A stretch of 64,000 bases of DNA from Gemmatimonadota bacterium (GCA_016704465.1 JADJAD010000001.1:496001-560000); one strand, 5' to 3'; positions 8,261 to 18,143 are shown, counted from the first letter of the stretch. Numbers and translations are program-made. Notes: generated by a model not told the origin, from the sequence alone.

Positions 8261-9147
8261 TCGGCAACCTCGGGCTCCGGTTCATCCACCCAGCGGTCGA
8301 TCTCCGTGCCTGCCTGGTCGGGCTCGTGGTGACCGCCAACGCGCGCGGCCTCGTCGAGCATGAACGGCAGGGCGTCGCGTATGCGCCGCCCCCAGCATTC
8401 CTCGTTGTGCATCCCTCGCTCATCCTCGGTCCAGGACAACGTCTCGTTCATCGTATAACCTTTCTGCACCAGGATGTCACGCAGTTCGCGGGCGTTGTTC
8501 AGCGTCCCGACGCCTTCGCGCGTCCCGACGTCGAGGTAGATGCGCCCCCCAGCATACGGCGCGGTGCGAACATATCGGAAGATGGCGCCCTCGGCGAACC
8601 AGAGCGCGGGCGACATCACACCGGCGAAACCGAAGGCGTGCGGGGCCCGGAAGAAGGCATACAGCGAGATCAGCCCCCCCATCGAGGACCCCGCGATCCC
8701 GGTCCCCTCGCGCTCCGGCAGGGTGCGAAACCGGGCGTCGATCATCGGCTTCAACGTCTGCAGGATGAAGTCGACGTAGGCGTCGCCCGCTCCCCCGCCG
8801 GCGCGGGAATCCACGAAGGGCGAATATTCCTTGGTTCGATCGATCCCCATGTTCGGAATCGCCACCACAATGGCGCGCCGCCCGCGCTTGGCCGCCGTGG
8901 CCATCGCGTGGTCCACCCCCCATTCCCCGGCAAACGACGTGATGGGATCGAACAGGTTCTGCCCGTCGTGCATGTACAGCACCGGAAACGGTCGATCCGT
9001 CCGGAAATAGCTGTTGGGCAGGTAGACGAGGATGTCGCGCCGGTTGGCCAGTTCAGGGGAGTAGACGTCGGGGATCGTCTCCAACGTCCCCGGTGGCGAA
9101 CGACGCCGCAACGCCCACTTGCGGACAAATTGATTGCTGACGTGCAT
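8257..9147 (-). CDS. Esterase D / enterochelin-esterase-like hydrolase
   Basis: A 296-residue alpha/beta hydrolase, first gene of the ligase operon. It shows DILVYLPNSY, the oxyanion-region motif LYMHDGQNLFD (residues 58-67), and the nucleophile motif AGSSMGG with Ser155, all typical of the Fes/IroE-like esterase family. No signal peptide is visible. It overlaps the next esterase by four bases. Family members hydrolyse siderophore esters or other acyl esters; no siderophore gene is nearby. Confidence 0.82.
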   Translation of the reverse strand: MHVSNQFVRKWALRRRSPPGTLETIPDVYSPELANRRDILVYLPNSYFRTDRPFPVLYMHDGQNLFDPITSFAGEWGVDHAMATAAKRGRRAIVVAIPNMGIDRTKEYSPFVDSRAGGGAGDAYVDFILQTLKPMIDARFRTLPEREGTGIAGSSMGGLISLYAFFRAPHAFGFAGVMSPALWFAEGAIFRYVRTAPYAGGRIYLDVGTREGVGTLNNARELRDILVQKGYTMNETLSWTEDERGMHNEECWGRRIRDALPFMLDEAARVGGHHEPDQAGTEIDRWVDEPEPEVAE

Positions 9148-9225
9148 GCGACGGGGTACGGGCAGGCAGGCCGGGGCTCGCTTCGAGCGCGCCGGGCGAA
9201 TGCCGCAAACTGGAGGACGCGCTAG

Positions 9226-9250
9226 ATGGGGGGAAGGGCGACCCCCCCAT
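9226..9250 (-). terminator. Possible hairpin terminator after the DUF6259 gene
   Basis: An 8-bp inverted repeat (ATGGGGGG with CCCCCCAT, 9-base loop) lies immediately after the stop codon at 9254 on the minus strand. There is no U-tract, so the call is weak. Confidence 0.35.
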
Positions 9251-9253
9251 GAC

Positions 9254-11592
9254 TCACTCCACGATCAGCACCGTACCGCTGAGCCCCGGCAGCGTCAGGC
9301 TGATCGCCTGCGCCCCCCTCGCGACGCGTCCGATCGGCGTGCGCCGACCCTCCGCGTCGACCCGGACGATCCGCGCCCCTTCGCGCAGCGCATACATCCG
9401 CGCATCGAGCTGCACCGTCACCTCCCTCGCCTCGTCGGTTATGCTCGCCAGCCCGATGGCCACCTGTCCCTTCGACGACCGCCACGCCCCCGCCAGCACC
9501 ATGGGCGAGCGCACCGTCGCCTCGGTCGCCCCCCCGCGGCGCGCCGCATAAATGGACACGCGCGACATCAGGACGTCGGCGCTGTCGACCGTGACCGCCG
9601 GGGCGCGCAGCATCACCCCGCCCTGAAAGAACTCGCGCAGTCCATACCGCAGGCGCGCCAGACGCTCCAGATAGTCGATCTCCGAGCGACGCGCCGTCAG
9701 CTGCTCGGGAAGGAAGTTCGCGATCGTCGGCTGCATGCCCCACACGAACATGCGCGCCTGTTCCAGCAGGTACTGCCGCCGGTACTTCGTGTCCAGCAGC
9801 GTCATCGCGTTGGCCGGACGCGACGCCACCGGCCACAGGTCGTCGTACGGGGGCCAGGTGAGCGACCCGTACGTGCCATAGGTGACTGCATACGGATGGT
9901 AGACCGCCTGAAAGAGCGGCAGCACCTCCCAGCCGCTCGCCGGGTCGATGTACCGCTCCTGGCTCACCTGCAGCGTGAGAAAGGCGTCCAGGTCAGGGAG
10001 CCAGCTCTCCCCCCCTCCCTCGCCGGCGAAGCCCAGCGGGAGCGCGCCGCCCCGCCGGCGCAGGTCGCGCGCCAACTCGCGGAATCCGTCCATCCAGTAG
10101 TGACCACCCCCCAGCGGGTGCCCGTGGTCGGGACTCCAGCACGCCAGGCTCAGCACCGCCTGGTCCATGTACAGCCCGTCCAGCTTGTACTGGTGGATCA
10201 CCGTATCGGCGATCCCCGCGTACTTGTTGCGCCAGAACGGCGTCGCCACATCCATCGGCGCGCACGGCAACGGGTCGAAGACGTTGTACGTCTCCTTGCG
10301 CACCTGCCCGTCGCGTTCGCGCACTGCCCAGCGCTCGGCGTTCTCGGCCGTCCAACTCGGCGTGTCCACGCACCACAGGCGCTGGTTCATGTACACAATG
10401 GCGTGCAGTCCGGCGTCGTGGGCCTTCTGCACGGCCGCGGTGAACGGCACCGCCCCTCGCGCGGCGGCAGGTAATCGGGGAAGGAGGTGTCGTACGGTCC
10501 GTTGTGCCACCAGTGCCAGAACACGCTCACCGGAAGGCCCGCATCGGCTTGCAGCGCGGCGGCCGGCTCGAGCACCACGTTCGAGCGCCCCCGGTTCCAG
10601 ACCCAGATCCCGGTATTGCCGATCCACGCCGGCGTCTTGCCGGTGGCAAACCGACTGGTGCGCGCCCAGTACTGGCGGGTCCCCCACTTCCGGTATCGTT
10701 CAGCGGCCGAGAACCAGTCGCCGTCCACGACGCCGACCACGGCGGCATAGGCCGGGGCATATCGCGCGTTGCGTCCCGGGTCGGAGAGCGCATGCACGAC
10801 CTCGTATCCGGCTGCACCATCGCCTTCGCCCCACAGCGCGAACAGCTTGCGATACGCCAGTGTATCGTCGGCGGCGAAGTAGAGTCCCCCGCGGCCGGGC
10901 GAGGTCCACGAGATGGCCTGCAGGGAAAGCTGCCCGGGATAGCTCCACTCCAGTCGGCGCCCCCGCCCGTCGGCTCCGGCGAGCAATCGGCGTGGCTCGC
11001 GGGTGCGCTGGCCCATCCACATCGGGACGGCCAGCTCCTCCGCCTCGCCTAACGCGGTGATCCCGGTGACCCGCGGGAAGCGCAGCTGTTCGACCGCAAC
11101 CCCATCGATGCCGTCGAGGGCGATGGTCCACGCCGAGGTCGTATCCGCTCGCGTGCGCACGGTCGCGGTCACCCGCAGCGTCGGTGCCGCGGGGCCGAAC
11201 CGGTCCCACGTGAGCACCAGCGACCCGCCCGCTCCCCGGCGCCAGTCGAATCGCCCGGCCTGCGCCGCCGTGATGCGCGCCGGACTGCTCCCCGGCGACA
11301 GGTCGATGCTCCACAGCCCGACCGAGTCGACCGCAACGCCGGCGAGCTGCCGTCCGCCTCCGTCGCGCAGCGCCTCGATGTGCCCATCGACGCGGGAGAG
11401 CTGCACCTGCATCCCCGACATGCGCAGCTCGGGGAAAGCCCCTCCCTGTGCCGCGACCGGGGGGGCGCTCGCCCCCAGCGACCCGATGATGAGCGCAAGC
11501 CCGAGGACCCGGCGCGGGACACGCCGCAGGTACAAACGCGACGACCAGGCGACCAGCGACCAACCACGGGACACGCCGAACACGCACTGCAC
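9254..11592 (-). pseudogene. Frameshifted secreted DUF6259-type glycoside-hydrolase-like gene
   Basis: Two overlapping frames together give one protein of about 770 residues. The first frame (11592 to about 10450) has a signal peptide (ALIIGSLGASAPPVAAQ) and a beta-sandwich-like region, and ends in the barrel segment SVFWHWWHNGPYDTSFPDYLPPRE. The second frame continues exactly there with AVPFTAAVQKAHDAGLHAIVYMNQRLW and the rest of a TIM-barrel-like domain containing LDGLYMDQA. One extra G in the run at 10453-10456 would restore the frame. DUF6259 proteins are probable carbohydrate-active enzymes. Either the gene is a recent pseudogene or the base was lost in sequencing. The start is uncertain within the first 40 codons. 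Confidence 0.75.
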
Positions 11593-11601
11593 GCGGACCC
11601 C

Positions 11602-11638
11602 TCGGGAGACTGGGGACGGGAGACGGGAGACGGGAGGG
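11602..11638. repeat. G-rich heptad repeat (GACGGGA-type), copy 3
   Basis: GGGGACGGGAGACGGGAGAC and neighbouring units lie directly upstream of the DUF6259 gene start, again C-rich on the coding (minus) strand. Confidence 0.7.
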
Positions 11639-11768
11639 ACGAGTCACGCGTGACTTCAGGCCACCGAGCGCGCGGGACATCCCGACGTACGCACGAGGGC
11701 GTCACTTCGTGGCGCGACAGCTCCCACCGGGGGGACGATTCCTGTTGACGCTATTGGATCCAGCCGAC

Positions 11769-14465
11769 CTAGTCCCCGCGCACCACCATCGCCGGCTCTA
11801 CCCGCGAAGCCCGCCACGCCGGCACGTAGGAGGAGATCATCGCGAGTCCGCCGACGATCACCACGGCCGCGCCATAGGTGACCGCATCGGTAGGCGACAC
11901 ACCGATCAACACGTTCCGCATGCCGCGGGTCAGCGCCACGGCCAGTACGCCTCCCACCAGCAGTCCAATCGCGACCAGCATCGCGCTCTGCCGCAGCACC
12001 ACGCGGATCATGGCGCCCGACTGTGCCCCGAGCGCCATGCGGATGCCGAACTCCTTGGCACGCTGCGCCACCGAGTAGGACAGCACCCCGTACAGGCCAA
12101 CGATCGTCTGAAAGAGTCCGAGCACGCCGATCACGGTCGCCAGCGTGGCTCCGATGTTCACGAAGAAGAGCGCGATCCCCTGGTCCAGGTGGGCGGCCAT
12201 GCTGCGCACCCCGTACAGGAGGATGTTCGGGTTCACCGTCGCGACGGCAGCACGCACGCCGGCCGTCAGCGCCGACGGGTCGGGGCCGCGGCTCTTGACC
12301 AGGATCACGCTGCGCCGCGACGGCTGCTGACGAAGCGGCAGCAACACCATGGGTTGTGGGGTCTCGCCCAGCATCACGACGTTCACGTTGTCGAACAGCC
12401 CCACGACTCGTACCGGCGCCCCCTCCTTTTCCAAACGGAACGACTGCCCCATCGGATCTCGCCCGGGCCACAGCGCTTCGGCCGCAGCGCGGTTGACCAG
12501 CGCCACAGGGGGCGCTGCGGTGTCGTCCTGTGCGGTGAAGTCGCGTCCCTCCCGCAGTCGAATGCCGATCGTGGACACGTAGCCCGGCGTCACGTTCCCT
12601 GTCGCTACGCTGAGCAGGCCGTCGGGCGCGCTTGGGGGGCGGTCGTCGATGTTTACCGTATGCGTCTCGTAGTTGCCCGACATGGGCAGGAAGGTCCCCA
12701 GCGCCACGCGCTCGACCCCGGGCACGGCGCCTATGGCGTCGAGGAGACGATCTTGCACCTGCCGACCCATCGCCCGGTCGATCTGGTGCAAGGACAGGTC
12801 GGCCTGGGCAATGAGCAGCCGGTCGCGGGCAAAGCCGAGATCGACGTGCGACGCGCTGCGGGCAGACCGGATGAACAATCCACCGCACACGAGCAGGAGG
12901 AAGGAGACCGCCACCTGCGACACCACGAGCATGGACCGCAGCCGAGTGCGCCCTCGGCCGGCGGTGCCGGAACGCCCGCCGTCGCGCAACACGTCGCTGA
13001 CCGACGATCGCGCGCCCATGAGCGCCGGGGCCAGCCCCGAGATCAGCCCGGCCGCCAGCGAGATCACCGCCGCGTAGAGGAACACCCGCCAGTCGAATGC
13101 GAGCCCGAACGAGACCGGGACATCGACGGCCAGCGGCAACGTATTCAGCCAGCCGATGCAGAAACGGGCCAGAAAGAAGGCGACCACCAGGCTCACCGCC
13201 CCCAGCACCATACTCTCCGTCAGCAGCAACCTGATCAGCCGCCCCGGCGTCGCGCCGATCGCCGAGCGGATCGCAATCTCGGAGCGCCGAGCCGTGGCCC
13301 GGACCAGGAGCAGGTTTGCCACGTTCGCACAAGCGACGAGCAGCGCCAGGGCCACCATGCCGAAAAAGACGCCGGCGATCCACGGCGTGAGTCGGGACAC
13401 GGCCCACTCCGGACGTGTGCGGATCTCGCGCTCGGTCACCAGCCGCGAGCCGGCGAAGGCTTCGGGGTACTCCACCGCCAGGTCGTCCGACAGCCGCGCG
13501 ACCGCGCCCGGCGCCTGCTCGATCGACACCCCGTGCTTCAGGTGGGCAAGGATGCGGAACGACTGGTAATCCATCTGTTCCAGGCTGCCCAGCACGTCGG
13601 GATCGAAGAGCGACATCGATTCCAACGGGAGGATCGCATCCGGTATCACGAGCGGCTGCGTCCCCGGGAAGCTGCGGGGAAGCACGCCGATGATGGTGAA
13701 CGGCACGTCGTTCACGTACAAGGTGCGCCCCATGACCGAGGGATCGCGGTCGAACGTCCGCGTCCAATACGCGTCGTTGAGCACGAGCACGGCCGCTCGG
13801 CTGCGCGCCTCATCGGCGGAGTAGACCCGCCCCACCGCCGCCGACACCCCCAACGCCGAGAAGTAGTTGTCACTCCCAGCCAGCAGGAACCCGCGCTCCG
13901 TCTCGCGCTGCGTGCGCAGCGCGACCTCCGCGCCGTTCCACGCGATGGCGTCTTCGAACACGTCGGTCAGTTGCGACACACCGCGGTACATCGGGAATGA
14001 CACATTGGCGATCATTCCGCGCGTCTTTTCCATGAGGCCGACCGCCGCCAGCCGGTCGGCGTTCTTCACCGGAAGCGGCTTCAGGAGGTATGCATTGACC
14101 GCCGAGAAGATCGTGGCGTTGGCGCCGATGCTCAGCCCCAGCGTGAGGATCACCGAGAGGGAAAAGAGCGGCTGCCTGACGAGCGTGCGCAGCACATAGG
14201 CCATGTCGGCGTGGAGCGTATGCCACGACGCGCGGCGCGATGCCGTGCGGTCATGCTGATGTTCAAGCTGCCGCATCTGGGCCTCCAATCGTGACCGGTC
14301 GCCGAAACGCCGCCGAGCCTCGGCGCGCGCCGCATCGGGGTTCATCCCCAGCGCCACGAGCTCGCGCTCGCGCATTTCCAGGTGGAAGGCGATCTCGTCG
14401 TCCACGTCGGACTCGGGACGGGCGCCGAAGAAGCGCAGGTAGCGGCGAGAACGATCGCGCTCCAT
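11769..14465 (-). CDS. ADOP-family ABC-type permease (MacB/FtsX-like)
   Basis: An 898-residue membrane protein. Residues 1-80 form the soluble permease-prefix domain (DEIAFHLEMR, ARRRFGD). A first TM helix follows (PLFSLSVILTLGLSIGANATIF, ~100-120), then a large periplasmic MacB-type domain. There are three TM helices with the LLVACANVANLLLVRA motif, then a second half repeating the same TM-periplasmic-TM plan and ending with FGIRMALGA. This is the duplicated-orphan-permease architecture common in Acidobacteria and Gemmatimonadota. No ATPase is next to it. A PadR repressor gene lies 12 bp upstream on the same strand, the usual pairing. The substrate is unknown. Confidence 0.92.
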   Translation of the reverse strand: MERDRSRRYLRFFGARPESDVDDEIAFHLEMRERELVALGMNPDAARAEARRRFGDRSRLEAQMRQLEHQHDRTASRRASWHTLHADMAYVLRTLVRQPLFSLSVILTLGLSIGANATIFSAVNAYLLKPLPVKNADRLAAVGLMEKTRGMIANVSFPMYRGVSQLTDVFEDAIAWNGAEVALRTQRETERGFLLAGSDNYFSALGVSAAVGRVYSADEARSRAAVLVLNDAYWTRTFDRDPSVMGRTLYVNDVPFTIIGVLPRSFPGTQPLVIPDAILPLESMSLFDPDVLGSLEQMDYQSFRILAHLKHGVSIEQAPGAVARLSDDLAVEYPEAFAGSRLVTEREIRTRPEWAVSRLTPWIAGVFFGMVALALLVACANVANLLLVRATARRSEIAIRSAIGATPGRLIRLLLTESMVLGAVSLVVAFFLARFCIGWLNTLPLAVDVPVSFGLAFDWRVFLYAAVISLAAGLISGLAPALMGARSSVSDVLRDGGRSGTAGRGRTRLRSMLVVSQVAVSFLLLVCGGLFIRSARSASHVDLGFARDRLLIAQADLSLHQIDRAMGRQVQDRLLDAIGAVPGVERVALGTFLPMSGNYETHTVNIDDRPPSAPDGLLSVATGNVTPGYVSTIGIRLREGRDFTAQDDTAAPPVALVNRAAAEALWPGRDPMGQSFRLEKEGAPVRVVGLFDNVNVVMLGETPQPMVLLPLRQQPSRRSVILVKSRGPDPSALTAGVRAAVATVNPNILLYGVRSMAAHLDQGIALFFVNIGATLATVIGVLGLFQTIVGLYGVLSYSVAQRAKEFGIRMALGAQSGAMIRVVLRQSAMLVAIGLLVGGVLAVALTRGMRNVLIGVSPTDAVTYGAAVVIVGGLAMISSYVPAWRASRVEPAMVVRGD

Positions 14466-14477
14466 GGCGGCTCTGCC

Positions 14478-14822
14478 TCAGGAGCTGTGGGCGGGGACGT
14501 CGAGCGCCTGGAAGACGACCCGCGCAAATCGCACGAAATCGGCAACCTCGGCGTCGAGCTGGTGCCGGCCGTCGGGAGTCAGCTCGTAGAAGCGCGCGCG
14601 CCGGTTGTTGTCCGAGACCCCCCACTCCGAGGAGATCCACCCGCGCTTCTGCAGCCGGTAGAGCGCCGGATACAGCGACCCCTCCTCGATCTTGAGCTGG
14701 TCGCCGGTCGCACGCTCGATCCACTTGAGCACGCCGTACCCGTGGGTCGGTTCGACCTTGAGCGCCCGCAGGATCAGCAGGTCGAGCGTACCGCGCAGCA
14801 GTTCGAGCGTCTCTGATTGCAC
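14478..14822 (-). CDS. PadR-family transcriptional regulator
   Basis: A 114-residue winged-helix protein. LLRGTLDLLILRAL, HGYGVLKWIE and EGSLYPALYRLQKRGWI are the core PadR motifs, and a C-terminal helix serves for dimerisation. It starts at GTG (14822) with AGGGG seven to eight bases upstream. It precedes the ADOP permease by 12 bp and probably represses this operon through the inverted repeat at 14832-14846. The inducing signal is unknown. Confidence 0.92.
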   Translation of the reverse strand: MQSETLELLRGTLDLLILRALKVEPTHGYGVLKWIERATGDQLKIEEGSLYPALYRLQKRGWISSEWGVSDNNRRARFYELTPDGRHQLDAEVADFVRFARVVFQALDVPAHSS

Positions 14823-14831
14823 CGTTCTTCC

Positions 14832-14872
14832 CCTAGAATGTCTAGGAGTATCTTGCTCACTCTCCCCTAGAT
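14832..14872 (-). promoter_or_regulatory. Putative PadR operator with two CTAGGGGA direct repeats
   Basis: Directly upstream of the padR-like start is the dyad CCTAGA-ATG-TCTAGG (14832-14846). On the minus strand TCTAGGGGA occurs twice (around 14864-14872 and 14831-14838), once after TA and once after AT. CTAG-containing dyads are rare in this GC-rich DNA, and PadR proteins commonly bind their own promoter, so autoregulation is likely. Confidence 0.6.
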
Positions 14873-14919
14873 ACGCAAGGGGAAGAACCGGGTTTCAACC
14901 AGCGCCTGCGACACCGACC

Positions 14920-15591
14920 TCAGTTGATGCCGAAGCAGTAGAACAGCGCGGCACCACCGCTGGCCTTCAGGTTGTCCTGGCTGCAGCCGCGGGACGGGTG
15001 GGCCGCATTCCACGAGGTCGGGAACTCGCCGCCGCCCTGACGGTCATGGTGACCAACGCGGGCACTCCCGTCGCCGCTCGACGTCCAGTTGTTGCACGTC
15101 GTATCGGTCCCTGGGGGATACGCCCTGCCGTCGGGAGTGGAGCCGGTGAGGATGTCGTGCGTGTTGGGGGTATCGCCACGACCGTTGACCATGCCTCCCT
15201 TCTCGTCGAGGCTGGTCTGCTTCCCCGTATTCGCAGTGCTATCGTGCAGGTGGGCCACCGACTGCGCGATCATCACCCCCGTGGCGTTGTACCACGGCCC
15301 GGTACCGATGCGGTCGCGGGCGTTCACTGCGGGCTTGCCATCCGTGGCCGAGGTGCTCAGGTAGGCGTGCCAGATATGCTCCCCGGCCCCCGCAGCCTTG
15401 GCCAGCATTGCGCAGTGCTGGTCGGCCCCGGCGAGCCCCCCAAGGTCGGCCCCATTGCCCAGGCCGGCGCTGGTGATGAAGAAGGTCATCTTCGCGGGGT
15501 TCGGCTGGGCCAGCGCGTCGATCGGCGTCAGCGCTGCGGTCAGGGGCGCGAGCGCGAATGCGAGGGGGAGCGCTCTGAGGGCCATGCGCAT
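14920..15591 (-). CDS. Secreted lectin-like protein
   Basis: A 223-residue exported protein (signal peptide to about residue 29, ALA-QP) with AGGAG ahead of the ATG. The mature part begins MTFFITSAGLGNGADLGGLAGADQHC and contains conserved Cys, Trp-Arg/His-Tyr-Leu-Ser (WHAYLST) and a C-terminal CSQDNL...FYCFG. This is the pattern of bacterial proteins annotated as lectins with a C-type-lectin or endostatin-like fold. Four or more Cys probably form disulfides in the periplasm. The ligand is unknown, and no operon partner is adjacent. Confidence 0.65.
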   Translation of the reverse strand: MRMALRALPLAFALAPLTAALTPIDALAQPNPAKMTFFITSAGLGNGADLGGLAGADQHCAMLAKAAGAGEHIWHAYLSTSATDGKPAVNARDRIGTGPWYNATGVMIAQSVAHLHDSTANTGKQTSLDEKGGMVNGRGDTPNTHDILTGSTPDGRAYPPGTDTTCNNWTSSGDGSARVGHHDRQGGGEFPTSWNAAHPSRGCSQDNLKASGGAALFYCFGIN

Positions 15592-15880
15592 GGAAGGTCT
15601 CCTGATGGCGGGATGGGCGACCGGGTTGGGCGGCCGGGAGGGGCGAGCGTGATGGGCGAGCGTGACGTGCCGCGTCTGGGAATAACGTCCGTCCCGCCGT
15701 TGCGCGAGGGTGTGCGCGCCATGTGTCGCGCCGCGAGCTGGCAGCGCGAGGCGGGCCGCCGGCTCGCCTCGTCGTCACGACCCGGCTCAGAACCCTTACC
15801 CGGCGCGGGCTCGGCTGCTAACTGTTCCCCATGCCGCGCGGGCTTCCACGGCCCGGTCGGCCTCACCGCACTCCCCACGC

Positions 15881-16081
15881 ATGCCATCTCAAACCAGCGT
15901 CCGAATCGGCCTCGGAATCGGCGCCGTCATGATCGGCCTCGGACTGTATATCGGCGCTCGAACCCTCGTCGGCGGCACGACCCCGCTCACCGGCACGAGG
16001 TGGCTCGACCTCGCCTTTGCGGTCTTCTTCGTGCTCCGTGGCGCCCTGCAGGTCCAGCGCTGGCGGCGCGCCACAGGCTGA
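15881..16081 (+). CDS. Small two-helix membrane protein
   Basis: A 66-residue protein with two hydrophobic helices (SVRIGLGIGAVMIGLGLYIG and LDLAFAVFFVLRGALQVQ) and a basic C-terminus. It is short, but the hydrophobic periodicity and an ATG in good position support a real gene. I do not recognise a family or function. Confidence 0.5.
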   Translation: MPSQTSVRIGLGIGAVMIGLGLYIGARTLVGGTTPLTGTRWLDLAFAVFFVLRGALQVQRWRRATG

Positions 16082-16121
16082 GGCCCGGGCTACCCGCAAT
16101 CCGGACGAGCGGTGCACGTCG

Positions 16122-16160
16122 GCAGTTCACGCCGGCAGTTCACGCCGGCAGTTCACGCCG
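16122..16160. repeat. Three 13-bp tandem repeats overlapping a stop codon
   Basis: The unit GCAGTTCACGCCG is repeated exactly three times. Each unit contains TGA on the minus strand. Because 13 is not a multiple of 3, the copies place stops in all three minus frames. The stop of the 599-residue gene (16153-16155) is the first of these. Confidence 0.85.
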
Positions 16161-17952
16161 GCGGCTCGATCGGCGGGTCAACGTGGAAGTGGACATCAAA
16201 GCGTCGTGTCGCCAGCAGGGCGTCGAGGCGATCGGCCAGTCGCGTCATGAGGTCCGAGTCGACGGTGCCGAAGTCCATGCCGATCGATACGAATCCACCC
16301 GAGCCGACGACCGACGACTTGACCAGCTTGCCCTCGTACCGCACGACCTGGTGGTAGCCGTCGAGTTCGTCCGGCATCCGCTCGGCGCCGAGCTCGTGCA
16401 CCATCGCCTCGACCATCGCGTTGCGCAGCGCCGTGCCGCCGGGCTTGAGGTAGTAGCTCGACATCGTCCCGTTGCCGTCGATCTCGCGATCGCCGCGGTA
16501 CGGGAGCGGGGTGAAGGCCGCGCGCGGCACGAGCCGCGTGACACCGCCGTCACCACGTTCCCAGGCAAAGTGGTGCGCGACCCATCCGGGGTCGAGCGAG
16601 GTGTACTCGGTGTAGCGCATGCGTGCACGATCGATCGGCACGGTGTACGTGGAGTTCGAGCGCCAATCGGTCACGCACAGCACGGGTTGTTGCTCGTCGT
16701 CGTTGGCATGCGCGAACCAGGCGTAGCTCGACTCGTCGGGTGACATCGAAATCGGCGCGAGGCCGTTGATCGGGGTCGGAGAGTCCGGCGGTTCGCTCGC
16801 GGTGAAGGCCAGTGTGCGCGTGTCGAGGATGCCCCCTTGAATGCGATACAGTCCCGGAATCTTGAAGGTGGTGCGATCGAGCCATCCCGGCGGCGCCGCC
16901 ACGCGTCGCGACGCGTGCCAGTCTCCCGAGTCGGCGGTAAGCAGCTGGCCGGTGATATGCGGGACGCATTCACTCAGGGGCGTCCGCGTGGTGGATCCAC
17001 CGTCATCATGCAGCAGCTGACACTGCCCGGTCGCGTTCGCCTCTCCCGTCCGCACGAGCAGCGCCGGTCGCGTCCCGCCGATCATCGCGACGGCCTCCAC
17101 CACGTCCAGACCGGCGATCGGTCGGCCGTCGCGCGTGATGGTGAACTGCGAGGTCGCCGACACCGCGACGTTGAGCGCGCCCTGGAAGAAGTACGAGACG
17201 GTCGTGGACACCGTGAAAGGGCCAACGGCCTGCTGCCGCAACGGCTCGCTCGTGGTGACGACGCGGTGACGATAGGACAACCCGTTAGGCAGTTCGGATC
17301 CACCGGGACCCAGTTGGGACAGCCAGTCGCTCCATGTTCGGTCCTTCGTCCCGGGGTGCCCCGGCAGGTCCACGACGAACCCGGCCGGCGCGCTGTCGCC
17401 GAGCCCCACGTCGAGGAGGCGGGTGCCTCGCGCGGTGAAGATCTCGACCGCGCCGGGCACGATCCATCGTCCGTCCGCGAAGCGTGCATCCTCGACCAGC
17501 AGCACCCCATCTCCCCACACCCGGACCGACTGACCAGAGGCAGCGCCCAGTCGGGCGTAGCTCCGTCCCGTCATCGCGGCGACGGCGGTATCGCCCGGCG
17601 GCCAGCGCAGCTCGAACGCGAGCAGGAGCCGATTCCCATCGATCGTGGGGGGGACGTCGGCCAGCAGGCGGCTCACCCCACCGATCCCGGCTCCCAGGAG
17701 GACGACCACCGCGGCCGACGTGCCCAGCGCGCGTACAGCCCCGGCGTCGGGGAGCAGTCGTGCGACGCCCAGCCCGATGACAGCGCCAGCGATGAGCCCG
17801 ACCAGCGCCAATCCCACCACGAAGTATCCGGATCCCCCCTCGAACGAGGAGACGCGATACCACTCGACGGCGAGGTTGGCGACGACACCGCTGACGACCA
17901 TTCCCAACAGACCGGTCGCGATCGCGACCCCGAACGAGGCAAGCCAGGACAT
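16153..17952 (-). CDS. Large membrane-anchored protein of unknown function
   Basis: A 599-residue protein not matched to a known family. Three TM helices occupy the first ~100 residues (around 5-27, 41-67, 74-96). A long extracytoplasmic part of beta character follows, including a putative propeller-like or two-domain region. The C-terminal stretch resembles a transmission of parameters from a stored record (ISMSPDESSYAWFAH). It ends with a His-containing HFHVDPP stretch and a tandem repeat through the stop codon. Neighbours give no clue; the gene stands alone. Confidence 0.7.
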   Translation of the reverse strand: MSWLASFGVAIATGLLGMVVSGVVANLAVEWYRVSSFEGGSGYFVVGLALVGLIAGAVIGLGVARLLPDAGAVRALGTSAAVVVLLGAGIGGVSRLLADVPPTIDGNRLLLAFELRWPPGDTAVAAMTGRSYARLGAASGQSVRVWGDGVLLVEDARFADGRWIVPGAVEIFTARGTRLLDVGLGDSAPAGFVVDLPGHPGTKDRTWSDWLSQLGPGGSELPNGLSYRHRVVTTSEPLRQQAVGPFTVSTTVSYFFQGALNVAVSATSQFTITRDGRPIAGLDVVEAVAMIGGTRPALLVRTGEANATGQCQLLHDDGGSTTRTPLSECVPHITGQLLTADSGDWHASRRVAAPPGWLDRTTFKIPGLYRIQGGILDTRTLAFTASEPPDSPTPINGLAPISMSPDESSYAWFAHANDDEQQPVLCVTDWRSNSTYTVPIDRARMRYTEYTSLDPGWVAHHFAWERGDGGVTRLVPRAAFTPLPYRGDREIDGNGTMSSYYLKPGGTALRNAMVEAMVHELGAERMPDELDGYHQVVRYEGKLVKSSVVGSGGFVSIGMDFGTVDSDLMTRLADRLDALLATRRFDVHFHVDPPIEPPA

Positions 17953-18143
17953 GTCAGCGATCGGAGGAGGGGTGTCGTGCGTGCGGGGGGACTATGCAGC
18001 GCGCGTTCGCCGCACGCCACCGTTTGCCGCGGGGTTTCGGCGCCGAATCGTGCGGCGTGCGCGCGGAATCGTACCCGAGGCGCCTCGGCAACGTCGCTGG
18101 TCCGAGCGGACGGACGGCTGCCTTGGCGGTGACATGAACAACG

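Noticed and set aside
16122..16160. Direct repeats as a possible CRISPR or attachment site
   Set aside because: Units are only 13 bp and contiguous with no spacers, and there are no cas or integrase genes.
14692..16743. A 683-codon open frame on the plus strand over the PadR, lectin-like and 599-residue genes
   Set aside because: It crosses several genes on the other strand and has no family features. It is a chance frame.
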